From Myxococcales bacterium (GTDB lineage Bacteria; Myxococcota_A; UBA796; GCA-2862545), in NCBI GenBank assembly GCA_019634415.1, contig JAHQVJ010000057.1:83495-147494 (forward strand): a stretch of 64,000 nucleotides of DNA. Reading direction: 5' to 3'. Positions 15,652 through 23,603 of the stretch are shown here, one piece after another (positions within the stretch are counted from its first letter, which is position 1; each line of letters starts with the position of its first letter). Both the position numbers and the translations under genes were made by a program. The notes below the pieces were generated by a model. That model did not search any database. It saw only the letters and a list, made by a program, of their open reading frames with translations, and was not told the origin of the DNA.

Positions 15652-17931
15652 TCACATGCCGATGGGGGGTCCCGGAGGCGCAGGCAGACTGCCCGAGGCT
15701 GCGGGCGCTGGCGCTGCGGGCCGTGCCAGGTGGCGTCGGATCATCTGTGCCACCAGTCGCTCTCCGGCGGACCGAGGGGAGCGCGCGACCCAGGCGGCCA
15801 GCCGCTGATCCACCACGGCGCGCACGTGGGGGGCTGCCTGCTCGTCGGCGGACAGCCGCATCAGGGCCACGGCTGTGGCGTGCAGCACCTGTAGCGCCAC
15901 GTCGGGGTCAGCCACCGAGCGGGCCTTGGCGATCACGGCGTCGATCACGCCTCCGGGGGAGGGCACCTGGCGATCGGCGCGATGCTGCCGATGGAGCCGC
16001 GCCAGGCGCTGGGGATCGAGCAGCGGCTCGAGCGCCAGCGCTGCCGCGGTGCCGGCGGCGGCCAGGGGATCGAAGCTGTTGGCGCGACCCGCCAGGCGCT
16101 CGCGCTCGATGGCGGCGCCCGGAGCGGCGGGCAGCAGCAACGCGACGGTGGCGTCGTCGATGACGAGGGCGTCGAGCGTACCGAGCACCGCGGACAGCGC
16201 CTGCCGCTGGGTCGCGGCGTCCACCGGCGTGGCTCGGGGCTCGGCGTCGCCGCGCACAGCGTAGCGGTAGTGCAGGCCGCCGAGCTGGCGGGCGGCGGCC
16301 TGCAGCTGGTAGCGGTGGAGCAGGTAGACCAGCGAGAACGCGTCTTGCAGATCCGACAGGGGGCGACCCGCGGCGATGCGGTCCTGTCCGAAGCGCTCCA
16401 GGGCCACTGCGCGCACCTGTAGGAGTCGCTGCAGCTCGGCCACCGGATCGGCGCCGTTGTCCCACAGGTGTCCGCGGGGATTCGCGGCTCCCATGGGGCG
16501 GGCGTCCCGGTCGGTCACGTAGGGGAGCTTCGCGACGTCGTCGATGGGGCGGTCGCCGTAGCCCCATCCGATGGCGGCGATGTCCCAGGGTCCCACGCCC
16601 ACGGCGTAGGCGCGAGAGGTGTCGATGTCGCCGTCGACGACGCGCAGCCAGGGGGCGGGGTAGTCCATGACGGAGGCTCGCCCGTCGCTGCTGGCAGCGA
16701 AGTTGTGCATCAAGCCGAGCGTGTGTCCCACCTCGTGGGCGGAGAGCTGCCGCAGCCGAGCCAGCGCCAGCTGCTCCGGATCGTCGTCGGCGCCGGTGCC
16801 AGTGCGATCGGCGCCGAGCAGGGCCTCGAACAGCAGGCGATCGTGGCGGACTCGCTGGCTGCCCAGGGTCACGTGTCCCTTCACGATCTCACCGCTGCGC
16901 GGATCGAGGATGGCGTCGCCGTAGGACCAGCCACGGGTGGCTCGGTGCACCCACTGGATCACGTTGATGGAGGCGTCGTAGGGCGAGGCGTCGTCGGGCA
17001 GCACCTGAACCTGGAACTCACCGCGCATGCCGGCGTTGGCGAAGGCCTCCGCCCACCACTCGGCACCGTCCACCAGCGCCTGCCGCACGGGCTCGGGGGC
17101 GCCAGAGTCCACGTAGTAGATCAGCGGGCCGTCGCCCCTGCGGTGCCGTGCGATCCACTGCCGGACCAGGGGTGCTCCCGGAGGGCTCGCGTGCTCTAGG
17201 TAGGACGGACCGAAGAAGCCCCCGCGCGGGTCGAAGGCCTTGGGGGTGTAGCCGTCGTCGGGCAGCGCCACCCACAGCTGTGCCAGATCCAGCGTCAGGG
17301 AGCGCGGATCCGGTGTGACCGAGGCCACCTCTCCCCCTGCATCGGTCCCGGCGAAGGTCACCCGCGCGAAGAAGGCGAGGTTGTCGTCGAAGCCCAGCGT
17401 GCGATCTGCCAGCACGCGGCTGCGCTCCGCGTCCACCGTGAAGCTACCTTGCTCCGACGCACGCAGCCGATCGGCCACACCATGTAGATCCGTGGAGAGG
17501 AATGCGGTGGCGTCCACCAGCACGGCGTCTGGGGAAGTGGCCACCACCGGCAGGCTCGCGAGCACCGAGATGGCGAAGGACTCGCGCACGGCCTGTGCCT
17601 CGGCAGGGTTGTCGGAGTCGGCCCGGTGCCCGGTGTTGTGTTGCTCGAGGAGCACCCGGTCCCCGGCGTGGGCGAAGGTCACGTGGCGAGTGCGACCCAG
17701 CTGCCCGCGGTCGAGGCCCACCGGGTTGCTCCCCAAGCCGGCGGGCAGCGCGGTGGCCAGCAGCATGCCACCCAGGTCGCCGTCGTCTGCGGGGAGCTGC
17801 ACCAGCACCCGATCCCCCCCGACCCAGGCCGTGAAGGGGCCCGCCCGCTCCTGCAGGCCGGCCGTGGCCTTGGCGATGGGGTCCCGGGCGCCCTGGGCGG
17901 TCAGGATGGCGATGGATAGCAGTGGCAGCAA
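15652..17931 (-). CDS. exported zinc metalloprotease, DUF5117/DUF4953 type
   Basis: The protein has 759 residues. The start is TTG 17931, supported by GAGGAG just upstream and a short export signal (LLPLLSIAILTAQGA). The N-terminal half has the DUF5117-like beta-rich pattern (RHVTFAHAGDRVLLEQ, NLAFFARVTFAG). The catalytic site HEVGHTLGLMHN places His399, Glu400, His403 and His409 in the metzincin HExxHxxGxxH spacing, followed by SVMDYPAPW with the Met-turn-like Met. The C-terminal region is helical and typical of DUF4953 proteins. Family length is about 750-850 residues, so it is complete. It is thought to degrade proteins outside the cytoplasm. A Pro/Ala-rich tail ends the protein. Confidence 0.9.
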   Translation of the reverse strand: MLPLLSIAILTAQGARDPIAKATAGLQERAGPFTAWVGGDRVLVQLPADDGDLGGMLLATALPAGLGSNPVGLDRGQLGRTRHVTFAHAGDRVLLEQHNTGHRADSDNPAEAQAVRESFAISVLASLPVVATSPDAVLVDATAFLSTDLHGVADRLRASEQGSFTVDAERSRVLADRTLGFDDNLAFFARVTFAGTDAGGEVASVTPDPRSLTLDLAQLWVALPDDGYTPKAFDPRGGFFGPSYLEHASPPGAPLVRQWIARHRRGDGPLIYYVDSGAPEPVRQALVDGAEWWAEAFANAGMRGEFQVQVLPDDASPYDASINVIQWVHRATRGWSYGDAILDPRSGEIVKGHVTLGSQRVRHDRLLFEALLGADRTGTGADDDPEQLALARLRQLSAHEVGHTLGLMHNFAASSDGRASVMDYPAPWLRVVDGDIDTSRAYAVGVGPWDIAAIGWGYGDRPIDDVAKLPYVTDRDARPMGAANPRGHLWDNGADPVAELQRLLQVRAVALERFGQDRIAAGRPLSDLQDAFSLVYLLHRYQLQAAARQLGGLHYRYAVRGDAEPRATPVDAATQRQALSAVLGTLDALVIDDATVALLLPAAPGAAIERERLAGRANSFDPLAAAGTAAALALEPLLDPQRLARLHRQHRADRQVPSPGGVIDAVIAKARSVADPDVALQVLHATAVALMRLSADEQAAPHVRAVVDQRLAAWVARSPRSAGERLVAQMIRRHLARPAAPAPAASGSLPAPPGPPIGM

Positions 17932-17969
17932 CGGCTCCTCCCGGGGCCAGGATAGTCGCAGGGGGTCCC

Positions 17970-18824
17970 GTGTCTGCTCGTCACGTCGCTTGGTCGTTCC
18001 TCACACTGCTGGCCTGCGCCCCGGCGGTCGCTCCAGCGCCCCCTCCCGCTGCCGACCCTGGCCCACAGCAGCCGGTGCGCGAGGCCGAGCCCTTCGGGCT
18101 GCCGGTGGCCCAGCCAGCGCCGCTGTCGGAGGGGGATCAGGCGGCGCGTGCCGTGTGGCTGGGGCTGTCCGACACCACCAACCAGTGCCCGAGCGTCTTC
18201 GACTACCACCCCGACGGGGGCATGCGGATCTTCGCCTGCCACCTGCGCACCCACCTGTCGCTGCAGCGCCTGGGCGAGCTGTTCGGCAAGCCCATCTTCC
18301 GGTCCGGGCCACACACCGCGGTCGAGATCGCCTACACCGACGGCTCCTTCGGTGCCTACGATCCGGCCTTCGTGCAGTGGATGTCGGACACGTTCGTGCC
18401 CGGTGCTGCCGACACGGCCCTGCGCGAGCGCACCCAGCCCCTGTACGACACCTTCGCGCAGCCGCTGGCGCGTACGTTCGAGTTGGTGCATCGCAAGCTG
18501 TACGCTCCGCAGACGGCTGCGTGCATGCAGTCGGAGAAGGCGCTGTACCAGCAGGCGATGAGCGAGGGTGTGACGGGGTACTACGAGCGCTGGTTCGGCT
18601 TCTTGGCGCCTGGCTTCTGTGCCCAGTCCACCCCAGCCGAGGGCTTCGTCGACTGGGAGGACTTCGAGGTCAACGAGAACGGGAACGTGGTGAAGAGTGT
18701 CGTGGGGTTCTGGCTGCGGCGCTCCATGGACGGCACCGACGAGCTGTGGCACGCAGCGCTGCTGAAGCTGCTGGGCGCCTACGACAGCGACTGGCTGGCG
18801 GAGCTTCAGCGTGGTGGGAGGTAG
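17970..18824 (+). CDS. lipoprotein of unknown function
   Basis: This 284-residue protein starts at GTG 17970, just after a G-rich stretch, and carries a lipobox (WSFLTLLACAP) with a Pro/Ala-rich linker. The mature domain contains WLGLSDTTNQCPSVFDYHPD, GMRIFACHLRTHLSLQRL, HTAVEIAYTDGSFGAYDP and a C-terminal FWLRRSMDGTDELWHAALLK. The aromatic and Cys content suggests a compact globular envelope domain. I recognise no catalytic motif. It is divergent from the metalloprotease gene across only 38 bases, so the two promoters must overlap, and it converges on the serine protease gene. Confidence 0.7.
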   Translation: MSARHVAWSFLTLLACAPAVAPAPPPAADPGPQQPVREAEPFGLPVAQPAPLSEGDQAARAVWLGLSDTTNQCPSVFDYHPDGGMRIFACHLRTHLSLQRLGELFGKPIFRSGPHTAVEIAYTDGSFGAYDPAFVQWMSDTFVPGAADTALRERTQPLYDTFAQPLARTFELVHRKLYAPQTAACMQSEKALYQQAMSEGVTGYYERWFGFLAPGFCAQSTPAEGFVDWEDFEVNENGNVVKSVVGFWLRRSMDGTDELWHAALLKLLGAYDSDWLAELQRGGR

Positions 18825-18841
18825 CGTCGGGAGGGGTGAGC

Positions 18842-19495
18842 TCAGTCGCCGACGGCCAGCAGCGCCTCGGTGAGCTCTGGCAGCGCGGCGGCTGCCCAGG
18901 CCAGGGGGATCCCCGTGAGGCGTCCGTTGTAGGCACCATCGGCGTCCCACCCCCAGTGCACGGCCACTGCTCGACCGCGCCGGTCCACCACGGCCGAGCC
19001 CGACGAGCCCCACCAGGTCTGCGCGCTGTACTCGGCCAGCATCACGCCGTCGATGGGGGCTCGCTCCGTGAGGATCTGGCCGAAGCTCACCCGCAGCGGC
19101 GCACCACCTGGGTGCCCCAGCACCGCCACGGCTTCCCCGCGCTGGGGCAGCTCTGCGATCCGTGTGCGCAGGTAGTGCAAGTCCACGCCGGACCGATACA
19201 GCGCCACGTCCTGTACGGGATCCTGGGCCACCAGGCGCAGCGGGATGGGCTTGCCGGTGCGCGACATTCGGCCGACGGGGGTGTCGCCGAGGGCCAGGGC
19301 CACGTGGTGGTTCGTGAGGACCAGCCGCGGCGCCACGGCGAAGCCCGTCGCGTGGCCCAGATCCACGATGGCGTCGCCGGCCCGCAGGATCTCCACGGCG
19401 TCCACCTCCCACAGGGCGTAGAACTCACCGAGCTCGTGATCGTCGAAGTCGACAGCTGCAGCCGTCGCCAGGCCCAACCAATGCGCGAGGATCAT
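18842..19495 (-). CDS. trypsin-like (S1/V8-type) serine protease, exported
   Basis: The 217-residue protein has a short N-terminal signal (MILAHWLGLATAAAVDF) and a chymotrypsin-fold domain. The catalytic triad can be placed: His64 in LTNHHV, Asp96 in VQDVALYRSG and Ser167 in WWGSSGSAVVD. The oxyanion-hole Gly-x-Ser-Gly is intact, so it should be active. It resembles single-domain HtrA/V8-like proteases without a PDZ domain. The start ATG 19495 is the first Met before the signal-like stretch. It lies 23 bases after the LysR gene on the same strand. Confidence 0.85.
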   Translation of the reverse strand: MILAHWLGLATAAAVDFDDHELGEFYALWEVDAVEILRAGDAIVDLGHATGFAVAPRLVLTNHHVALALGDTPVGRMSRTGKPIPLRLVAQDPVQDVALYRSGVDLHYLRTRIAELPQRGEAVAVLGHPGGAPLRVSFGQILTERAPIDGVMLAEYSAQTWWGSSGSAVVDRRGRAVAVHWGWDADGAYNGRLTGIPLAWAAAALPELTEALLAVGD

Positions 19496-19518
19496 GGGGC
19501 CTTGGACCGCGATGGGGG

Positions 19519-20436
19519 TCAACGGTTCCTGGGCGTGGCTGGGGAGTCGAAGCGCTCGGCCAACAGGTCCACGAAGGCGCGTACCCGCAGCGGGAGGAGC
19601 TTGGCGCTGGGGAAGAGCACGTGCCAGTGGGCTGGGGGCAGGGTGAAGTCCTGCAGGACCTCGATCAGCGTGCCGCGCTGAACGGCGGTATCGGCCAGGA
19701 AGGAGGGCAGTCGAGCCAGCCCCAGCCCGCGCTCCGCGAGATCGCGGAGCAACAGGTAGCTGTTCACGCAGATCGTGGGAGGCACGTCGACCGTCCAGGT
19801 CCTGCCAGCCTCCCCGAAGCGCCACGCCGCAGGTGCACGACGATGGGTGCGCACCAGGCAGGCGTGGTCCGCCAGCGAGTCGGGATCCTCGGGCGGGGAG
19901 TGCTCCGACAGGTAGGCAGGGCTGGCGTAGACTCGGAGAGGGCCGGTGCTGCCGAGGCGGCGCGCAACCAGGCTCGAGTCCTCGAGGCGACCCATTCGGA
20001 TCGCCAGGTCGAATCCGTCCTCGATCAGATCCACGCGGCGGTCCGTCAGCTCCACCTGGACCTCCACCTGCGGACACCGATCGCGGTAGGCTGCGAGGAC
20101 GTCGGGTAGCAGGTCCGTGCACAGACCGAGCTCCATCGTGGCCGTCAAGCGCAGCAGGCCGCTGGGCACGATCGTTCGATCCTGCAGCGTGCGTCGTGCA
20201 GCCTCCAGCGCCTCGAGGGCCGGTGCGACCTCGTGCAGGTACCCACGGCCGGCTTCCGTCAGACGGACGGTGCGTGTGGTGCGCTCCAGGAGTCGTAGCC
20301 CCAGGTGAGCCTCCAGGCGTGCCACCTTGGCGCTCACGGTGGAGACCGGGACGCCGAGCGCTGCACTGGCCCCGCGAAAGCTCCCGAGCTGTGCCACCTG
20401 CACGAACAGGGACACGGCGTTGAGGTCCATCGTCAT
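19519..20436 (-). CDS. LysR-family transcriptional regulator
   Basis: This is a standard 305-residue LysR protein. An N-terminal winged helix-turn-helix (VSLFVQVAQLGSFRGASAALGVPVSTVSAKVARLE) is followed by a periplasmic-binding-protein-like effector domain ending LPLRVRAFVDLLAERF. It binds DNA, usually as a tetramer, and often controls the divergent gene, here the cupin lipoprotein at 20510. ATG 20436 has GGAG about 7 bases upstream. ATTGTC/GACAAT elements in the intergenic region (20435-20495) are plausible binding sites. Its effector is not known. Confidence 0.93.
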   Translation of the reverse strand: MTMDLNAVSLFVQVAQLGSFRGASAALGVPVSTVSAKVARLEAHLGLRLLERTTRTVRLTEAGRGYLHEVAPALEALEAARRTLQDRTIVPSGLLRLTATMELGLCTDLLPDVLAAYRDRCPQVEVQVELTDRRVDLIEDGFDLAIRMGRLEDSSLVARRLGSTGPLRVYASPAYLSEHSPPEDPDSLADHACLVRTHRRAPAAWRFGEAGRTWTVDVPPTICVNSYLLLRDLAERGLGLARLPSFLADTAVQRGTLIEVLQDFTLPPAHWHVLFPSAKLLPLRVRAFVDLLAERFDSPATPRNR

Positions 20437-20495
20437 TGTCTGGCTCCATGGACAATCTGTTCAAGATGGCCCGATTGTCTCAATAGCGAGTCAAT
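20435..20495. promoter_or_regulatory. divergent LysR/cupin regulatory region with ATTGTC repeats
   Basis: ATTGTC at 20435-20440 and GACAAT at 20451-20456 form an inverted repeat with a 10-base spacer. A second ATTGTC (20474-20479) continues into ATTGTCTCAAT, itself an ATTG/CAAT dyad, and another CAAT ends at 20495. LysR sites typically have a T-N11-A dyad of this kind. The first dyad covers the LysR start codon, as expected for autorepression. Confidence 0.5.
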
Positions 20496-20509
20496 CCTAG
20501 AGGGAGTGC

Positions 20510-21553
20510 ATGCCACTCACCATCGTCGCTGCCCTCGCGGGGTGCAGCATGTCGGTCGACGCTTCGTCGACGGGAGCTCCCATGACAGCCACTCCTCCCA
20601 CCTCCTTCTCCGAGGTCTACGACCGCGTCGGGAGCACCCGCTTCGTCGCACCCGAGATCGATCTCAACGCCGCGCTCCGAGCGACTGGCCAGCCGCAGAG
20701 ACTGACGCGGTGGACGGCCTGGGACGCGGAGGTCCGCAAGGCGCTCGACCCCGATGTGTACCTGCCGAGTCGCTTCGCGTCCTCCACGGTGTGGGGGGAG
20801 GATCTGGTGGACACAGCCACCACCTCGTTCCTGCGTCACTCCCGTCAGCGGTCCTGGGTGGACGGAGCCTGGGTGTCCGTGGTGGAGCGGGTCACCCTCG
20901 ATCCCGTGCAGCAACGGATCTGGTTCGTGGGGCTGCGCCAGGCCGTGGGACCCGATGGTCGGACCGTTCGGGCCACGTCGGAGCAGCCGCTGTTCGTGGT
21001 GGAGCACGGCGTGGAGGGAACCGACGACGATCCCATGCTGCACTTCGCAGTGGCCCTCCGCACGTCGTCGGAGGACGCGTCCTTGGTCGCGCCGTTGGCG
21101 ACGATGACGGCGCTTCAGGTACCCGAGTACGTGCAGATCTACCTGTCGAGGACATCGGGGTCCGTCGGTTCTCGAGCCACCGTGGAGGACGCCCACGAGA
21201 CGCCCGCCGCCCGAGTGCAGTGGGCCCGCCCGTTCGGCCCCCGCGGACCGCAGATGGCCACGCTGTGGGGCGATCCCGCGACGGGCCCCCACGGATCGCT
21301 GCTGAAGTTCGCGCCTGGTGCCGACAGCGGACTGCACACCCATCCGCACGACAGCACGGGGCTCGTGGTCCAGGGCACGCTGGTGCACACCTACGAGGGC
21401 CAGCCTCCGGGTGTCACCATGGGTCCGGGCAGCTGGTACTTCGAGCCTGCCGGTGTGCCCCACGTCAGTCGCTGTGGCGATGCGGAAGCGTGCATCGTGC
21501 TGGTCTACAACCCTGGCCCTTTCGGGTTCGAGCCCGCGATCTCGTCGAGGTGA
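20510..21553 (+). CDS. lipoprotein with C-terminal cupin (DUF4437-like)
   Basis: The protein has 347 residues and a lipobox (MPLTIVAALAGCSMS). The first ~200 residues are beta-rich without a motif I recognise (FSEVYDRVGSTRFVAPEIDL, LRHSRQRSWVDGAWVSVVERV). The C-terminal ~110 residues are a cupin: GSLLKFAPGADSGLHTHPHD with metal-binding His residues, then LVVQGTLVHTYEGQPP, WYFEPAGVPHVSRC. DUF4437 proteins have this arrangement. Cupins bind a metal and act as small-molecule enzymes or sensors; the substrate is unknown. The ATG at 20510 follows AGGGAG. It is divergently transcribed from the LysR gene, which probably controls it. Confidence 0.8.
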   Translation: MPLTIVAALAGCSMSVDASSTGAPMTATPPTSFSEVYDRVGSTRFVAPEIDLNAALRATGQPQRLTRWTAWDAEVRKALDPDVYLPSRFASSTVWGEDLVDTATTSFLRHSRQRSWVDGAWVSVVERVTLDPVQQRIWFVGLRQAVGPDGRTVRATSEQPLFVVEHGVEGTDDDPMLHFAVALRTSSEDASLVAPLATMTALQVPEYVQIYLSRTSGSVGSRATVEDAHETPAARVQWARPFGPRGPQMATLWGDPATGPHGSLLKFAPGADSGLHTHPHDSTGLVVQGTLVHTYEGQPPGVTMGPGSWYFEPAGVPHVSRCGDAEACIVLVYNPGPFGFEPAISSR

Positions 21554-21590
21554 CCACTGCATGGCAGGATGGCGGAGACCCGGAGGGACC

Positions 21591-22319
21591 GTGCGTCTTG
21601 GAATCGTCGTCGTGTGGGCTGCCGTGGCGGCTATCGCTTGCGGCTGGCTGCCTCAGCTGAAGCCCAGTCCCTTCGCTGGTACCCAGAACGTCACAGCGGT
21701 GCTCGGCGCCCGAGCACCTGTTTCCTCAGATGCAGCCTCGATCCAGCAGCGGCTGCAGGCCCTTCGGGTCACGGCCACCGTCGTGCCGGATGGGGATCGT
21801 CTGCGGGTGGAGCTGGTGGGTGTGCGGGATGCGTCGGTGCTCGACGCCGTGACGCAGCGGGGGGTGTTCGCCATCCACCGGGTGCTCGAGGAAGGGGCTG
21901 CGGCCGTCGCGGGGGAGCGGTCGGGCGAGCTGTGCCGCGAGGCGGGTCTGGGACGGGACGAGCCGTGCGAGGTGCTGCGCCTGGGGCCGGTGGAGCTCGA
22001 CAACTCGGCGATCCGGTCCGTGCGGGCCACCACCAGTCCCTACGACGGGATGCCCAGGGTGGAGCTTCACTTCACCGACGCCGCCAGGCAGGCCTTCGGT
22101 GCGCTGACGGAGGACATCGTCGGAAGACAGCTGGCGATCGTGCTCGACGACGAGGTGATGTCGGCGCCCACGGTGATGGAGCGTATCGGTGGTGGGCGCG
22201 CCGAGATTTCTCTGCCAAACGGTCCTTCGGAGGACATGTCGCGGCGAGCAGAGGCGCTGGCGGCGGTGCTGGGAACGGCACCCTTGCAGGGCCAATGGCA
22301 CCTGGAGGAGCTGCGGTGA
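21591..22319 (+). CDS. SecD P1-head-like lipoprotein
   Basis: The protein has 242 residues. GTG 21591 is chosen over ATG 21561 because CGGAGGGACC directly precedes it; the N-terminus then reads as a lipoprotein signal (RLGIVVVWAAVAAIACG). Residues ~45-95 hold a ferredoxin-like segment (IQQRLQALRVTATVVPDGDR). The second half matches the SecD periplasmic P1 head: PRVELHFTDAARQAFGALTE, QLAIVLDDEVMSAPTVMERI, and RAEALAAVL. No SecD membrane helices are present, so it cannot act as a translocase subunit. A stand-alone periplasmic role, perhaps binding unfolded chains, is speculative. Its stop TGA (22317-22319) is the first triplet of the 62-base repeat. Confidence 0.78.
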   Translation: MRLGIVVVWAAVAAIACGWLPQLKPSPFAGTQNVTAVLGARAPVSSDAASIQQRLQALRVTATVVPDGDRLRVELVGVRDASVLDAVTQRGVFAIHRVLEEGAAAVAGERSGELCREAGLGRDEPCEVLRLGPVELDNSAIRSVRATTSPYDGMPRVELHFTDAARQAFGALTEDIVGRQLAIVLDDEVMSAPTVMERIGGGRAEISLPNGPSEDMSRRAEALAAVLGTAPLQGQWHLEELR

Positions 22320-22392
22320 TCGGCCGCGAACGCAGTTCGCGGCCAATCAGTACAGTGGCAGCGAAGCTGGCACGAGTCTGATCAGCCGCGAA
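22317..22392. repeat. 62-base hairpin repeat unit between convergent genes, plus the start of a second unit
   Basis: One full unit (22317-22378) starts TGATCGGCCGCGAAC-GCA-GTTCGCGGCC, a perfect stem. It then has CAATCAGTACAGTG and a second small hairpin CAGC-GAA-GCTG. At 22379 a new unit begins (TGATCAGCCGCGAA) and breaks off after 14 bases inside the convergent SDR gene. The TGA supplies the stop of the forward gene and the TCA the stop of the reverse gene. Two further units stand at 46073-46196 with only two base differences. Confidence 0.85.
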
Positions 22393-23173
22393 TGGCGGTC
22401 TCTCTGCGGACCAGCATCATCATCACCCGGTGCGGGAGGAACGGACGCAGCCACATCAGCGCTCGCTGACGCCACCCGCTCACCACGAAGCGCTGGCCGG
22501 TAGCCAGTGCGCGAAACAGATCGCGGGTGACCTCGGCGGTGGTGGTGGTGGCCAGGCCGTCGAAGGTCTGGACACGGTCCATGTCGTTGACCTTGCGGAA
22601 CGGCGTGTCGGCGATGGCTGCAGGGCACAGCGTCACCACCGCCACACCGGAGCCCTCCATGCGCAGCTCCTCCGACAAGGCACGGGAGAACTGGGTCACG
22701 AAGCCCTTGGTGGCGGCGTAGGTGGCCATCAGGGGGATGGGCTGGAAGCTGCTGTTGCTGCTGATCTGGACGATGGTGCCTGCATCGCGTGCGCGCATGT
22801 CCGAGAGGAAGCAGCGCGTGAGCGCGTACAGCGCGATGGCGTTGAGGTGGATCATGGCGATCTCGCGCTGGACGTCCTGGGTGTGCACGGGGCCGTGGTT
22901 GCCGAAGCCCGCGTTGTTGACCAGCACGTCCACCCGCTCCACCGTGGAGGTGGCCCAGGCGTGGACCTGCTCGGCTGCCTGCGCCTCGGTGAGATCCTGC
23001 ACCAGCGTGTGGACCGTGGTGTCCGGGTGGAGCTGGCGCAGCTGATCCCTTCCACGCTCCAGCTCCTCTGCGTCGTGGCTCACCCAGAGCAAGGTGGCGC
23101 CCTGCTGGGCGAAGCGGGTGGAGATGGCGAGTCCGAGGCCCGAGGAGCCACCGGTGACGAGGACGGTCTGCAT
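22382..23173 (-). CDS. short-chain dehydrogenase/reductase
   Basis: The 263-residue SDR has a Rossmann fold with the nucleotide motif TGGSSGLG (residues 7-14), NNAG (86-89), catalytic Ser139 in ISSNSS, Tyr152 and Lys156 in YAATK. It is a complete classical SDR that uses NAD(H) or NADP(H). The C-terminal extension has hydrophobic and basic stretches (LMWLRPFLPHRVMMMLV), as in membrane-associated lipid-metabolism SDRs. Its stop and last residues are encoded by the start of a 62-base repeat unit, so the repeat may have set the C-terminus. It follows the cytochrome gene by 29 bases. Confidence 0.9.
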   Translation of the reverse strand: MQTVLVTGGSSGLGLAISTRFAQQGATLLWVSHDAEELERGRDQLRQLHPDTTVHTLVQDLTEAQAAEQVHAWATSTVERVDVLVNNAGFGNHGPVHTQDVQREIAMIHLNAIALYALTRCFLSDMRARDAGTIVQISSNSSFQPIPLMATYAATKGFVTQFSRALSEELRMEGSGVAVVTLCPAAIADTPFRKVNDMDRVQTFDGLATTTTAEVTRDLFRALATGQRFVVSGWRQRALMWLRPFLPHRVMMMLVRRETAIRG

Positions 23174-23202
23174 GAGGTGCGTCCTATTGTGCCCGCTCGT
23201 GG

Positions 23203-23565
23203 CTACAGCGTGTCCGGCCCCCACTCCTCGAACAGCCACGCCACGAGGTCGGCGATCTGCTGGTCGTTCATCGCCGTGCCCATCGCCGTCATGCGGCCCT
23301 GGCCCTCGATGACGATGTTGATCACGTCGATGGGAGCGGCGCCGGAGACGTAGCCCGGCAGATCGGGGCCCAGCCCCGTGATGCCGTCTTCGCGGTGGCA
23401 CGCCTGACACTGGTCCGCGTAGACCTGGCGGCCGAAGGTGGGGTCCCCCTCGATGTCGCCCACTCGCTGCACCCGATCCCCGGACTCTGTGGCCGGCTCG
23501 AAGGGATACTCGCCGGTCTCGCAGGCCATCCAGATGACGGGCAGCAGCACGGTGATCCAACGCAT
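23203..23565 (-). CDS. c-type cytochrome lipoprotein
   Basis: This 120-residue protein carries an export signal with lipobox (LLPVIWMACE) and one class I cytochrome c domain. The haem is attached at CQACH (Cys53, Cys56, His57). The distal axial ligand is likely a Met in GRMTAMGTAMND. The C-terminal helix DQQIADLVAWLFEEWG is typical. It is therefore a periplasmic, lipid-anchored single-haem electron carrier. It lies between the amidase and SDR genes on the minus strand, with short gaps that suggest one transcript. The redox partner is not evident. Confidence 0.9.
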   Translation of the reverse strand: MRWITVLLPVIWMACETGEYPFEPATESGDRVQRVGDIEGDPTFGRQVYADQCQACHREDGITGLGPDLPGYVSGAAPIDVINIVIEGQGRMTAMGTAMNDQQIADLVAWLFEEWGPDTL

Positions 23566-23603
23566 GGTGTTCCCCCTGTACAGGCTTTGTACACGGTTGG
23601 GGT

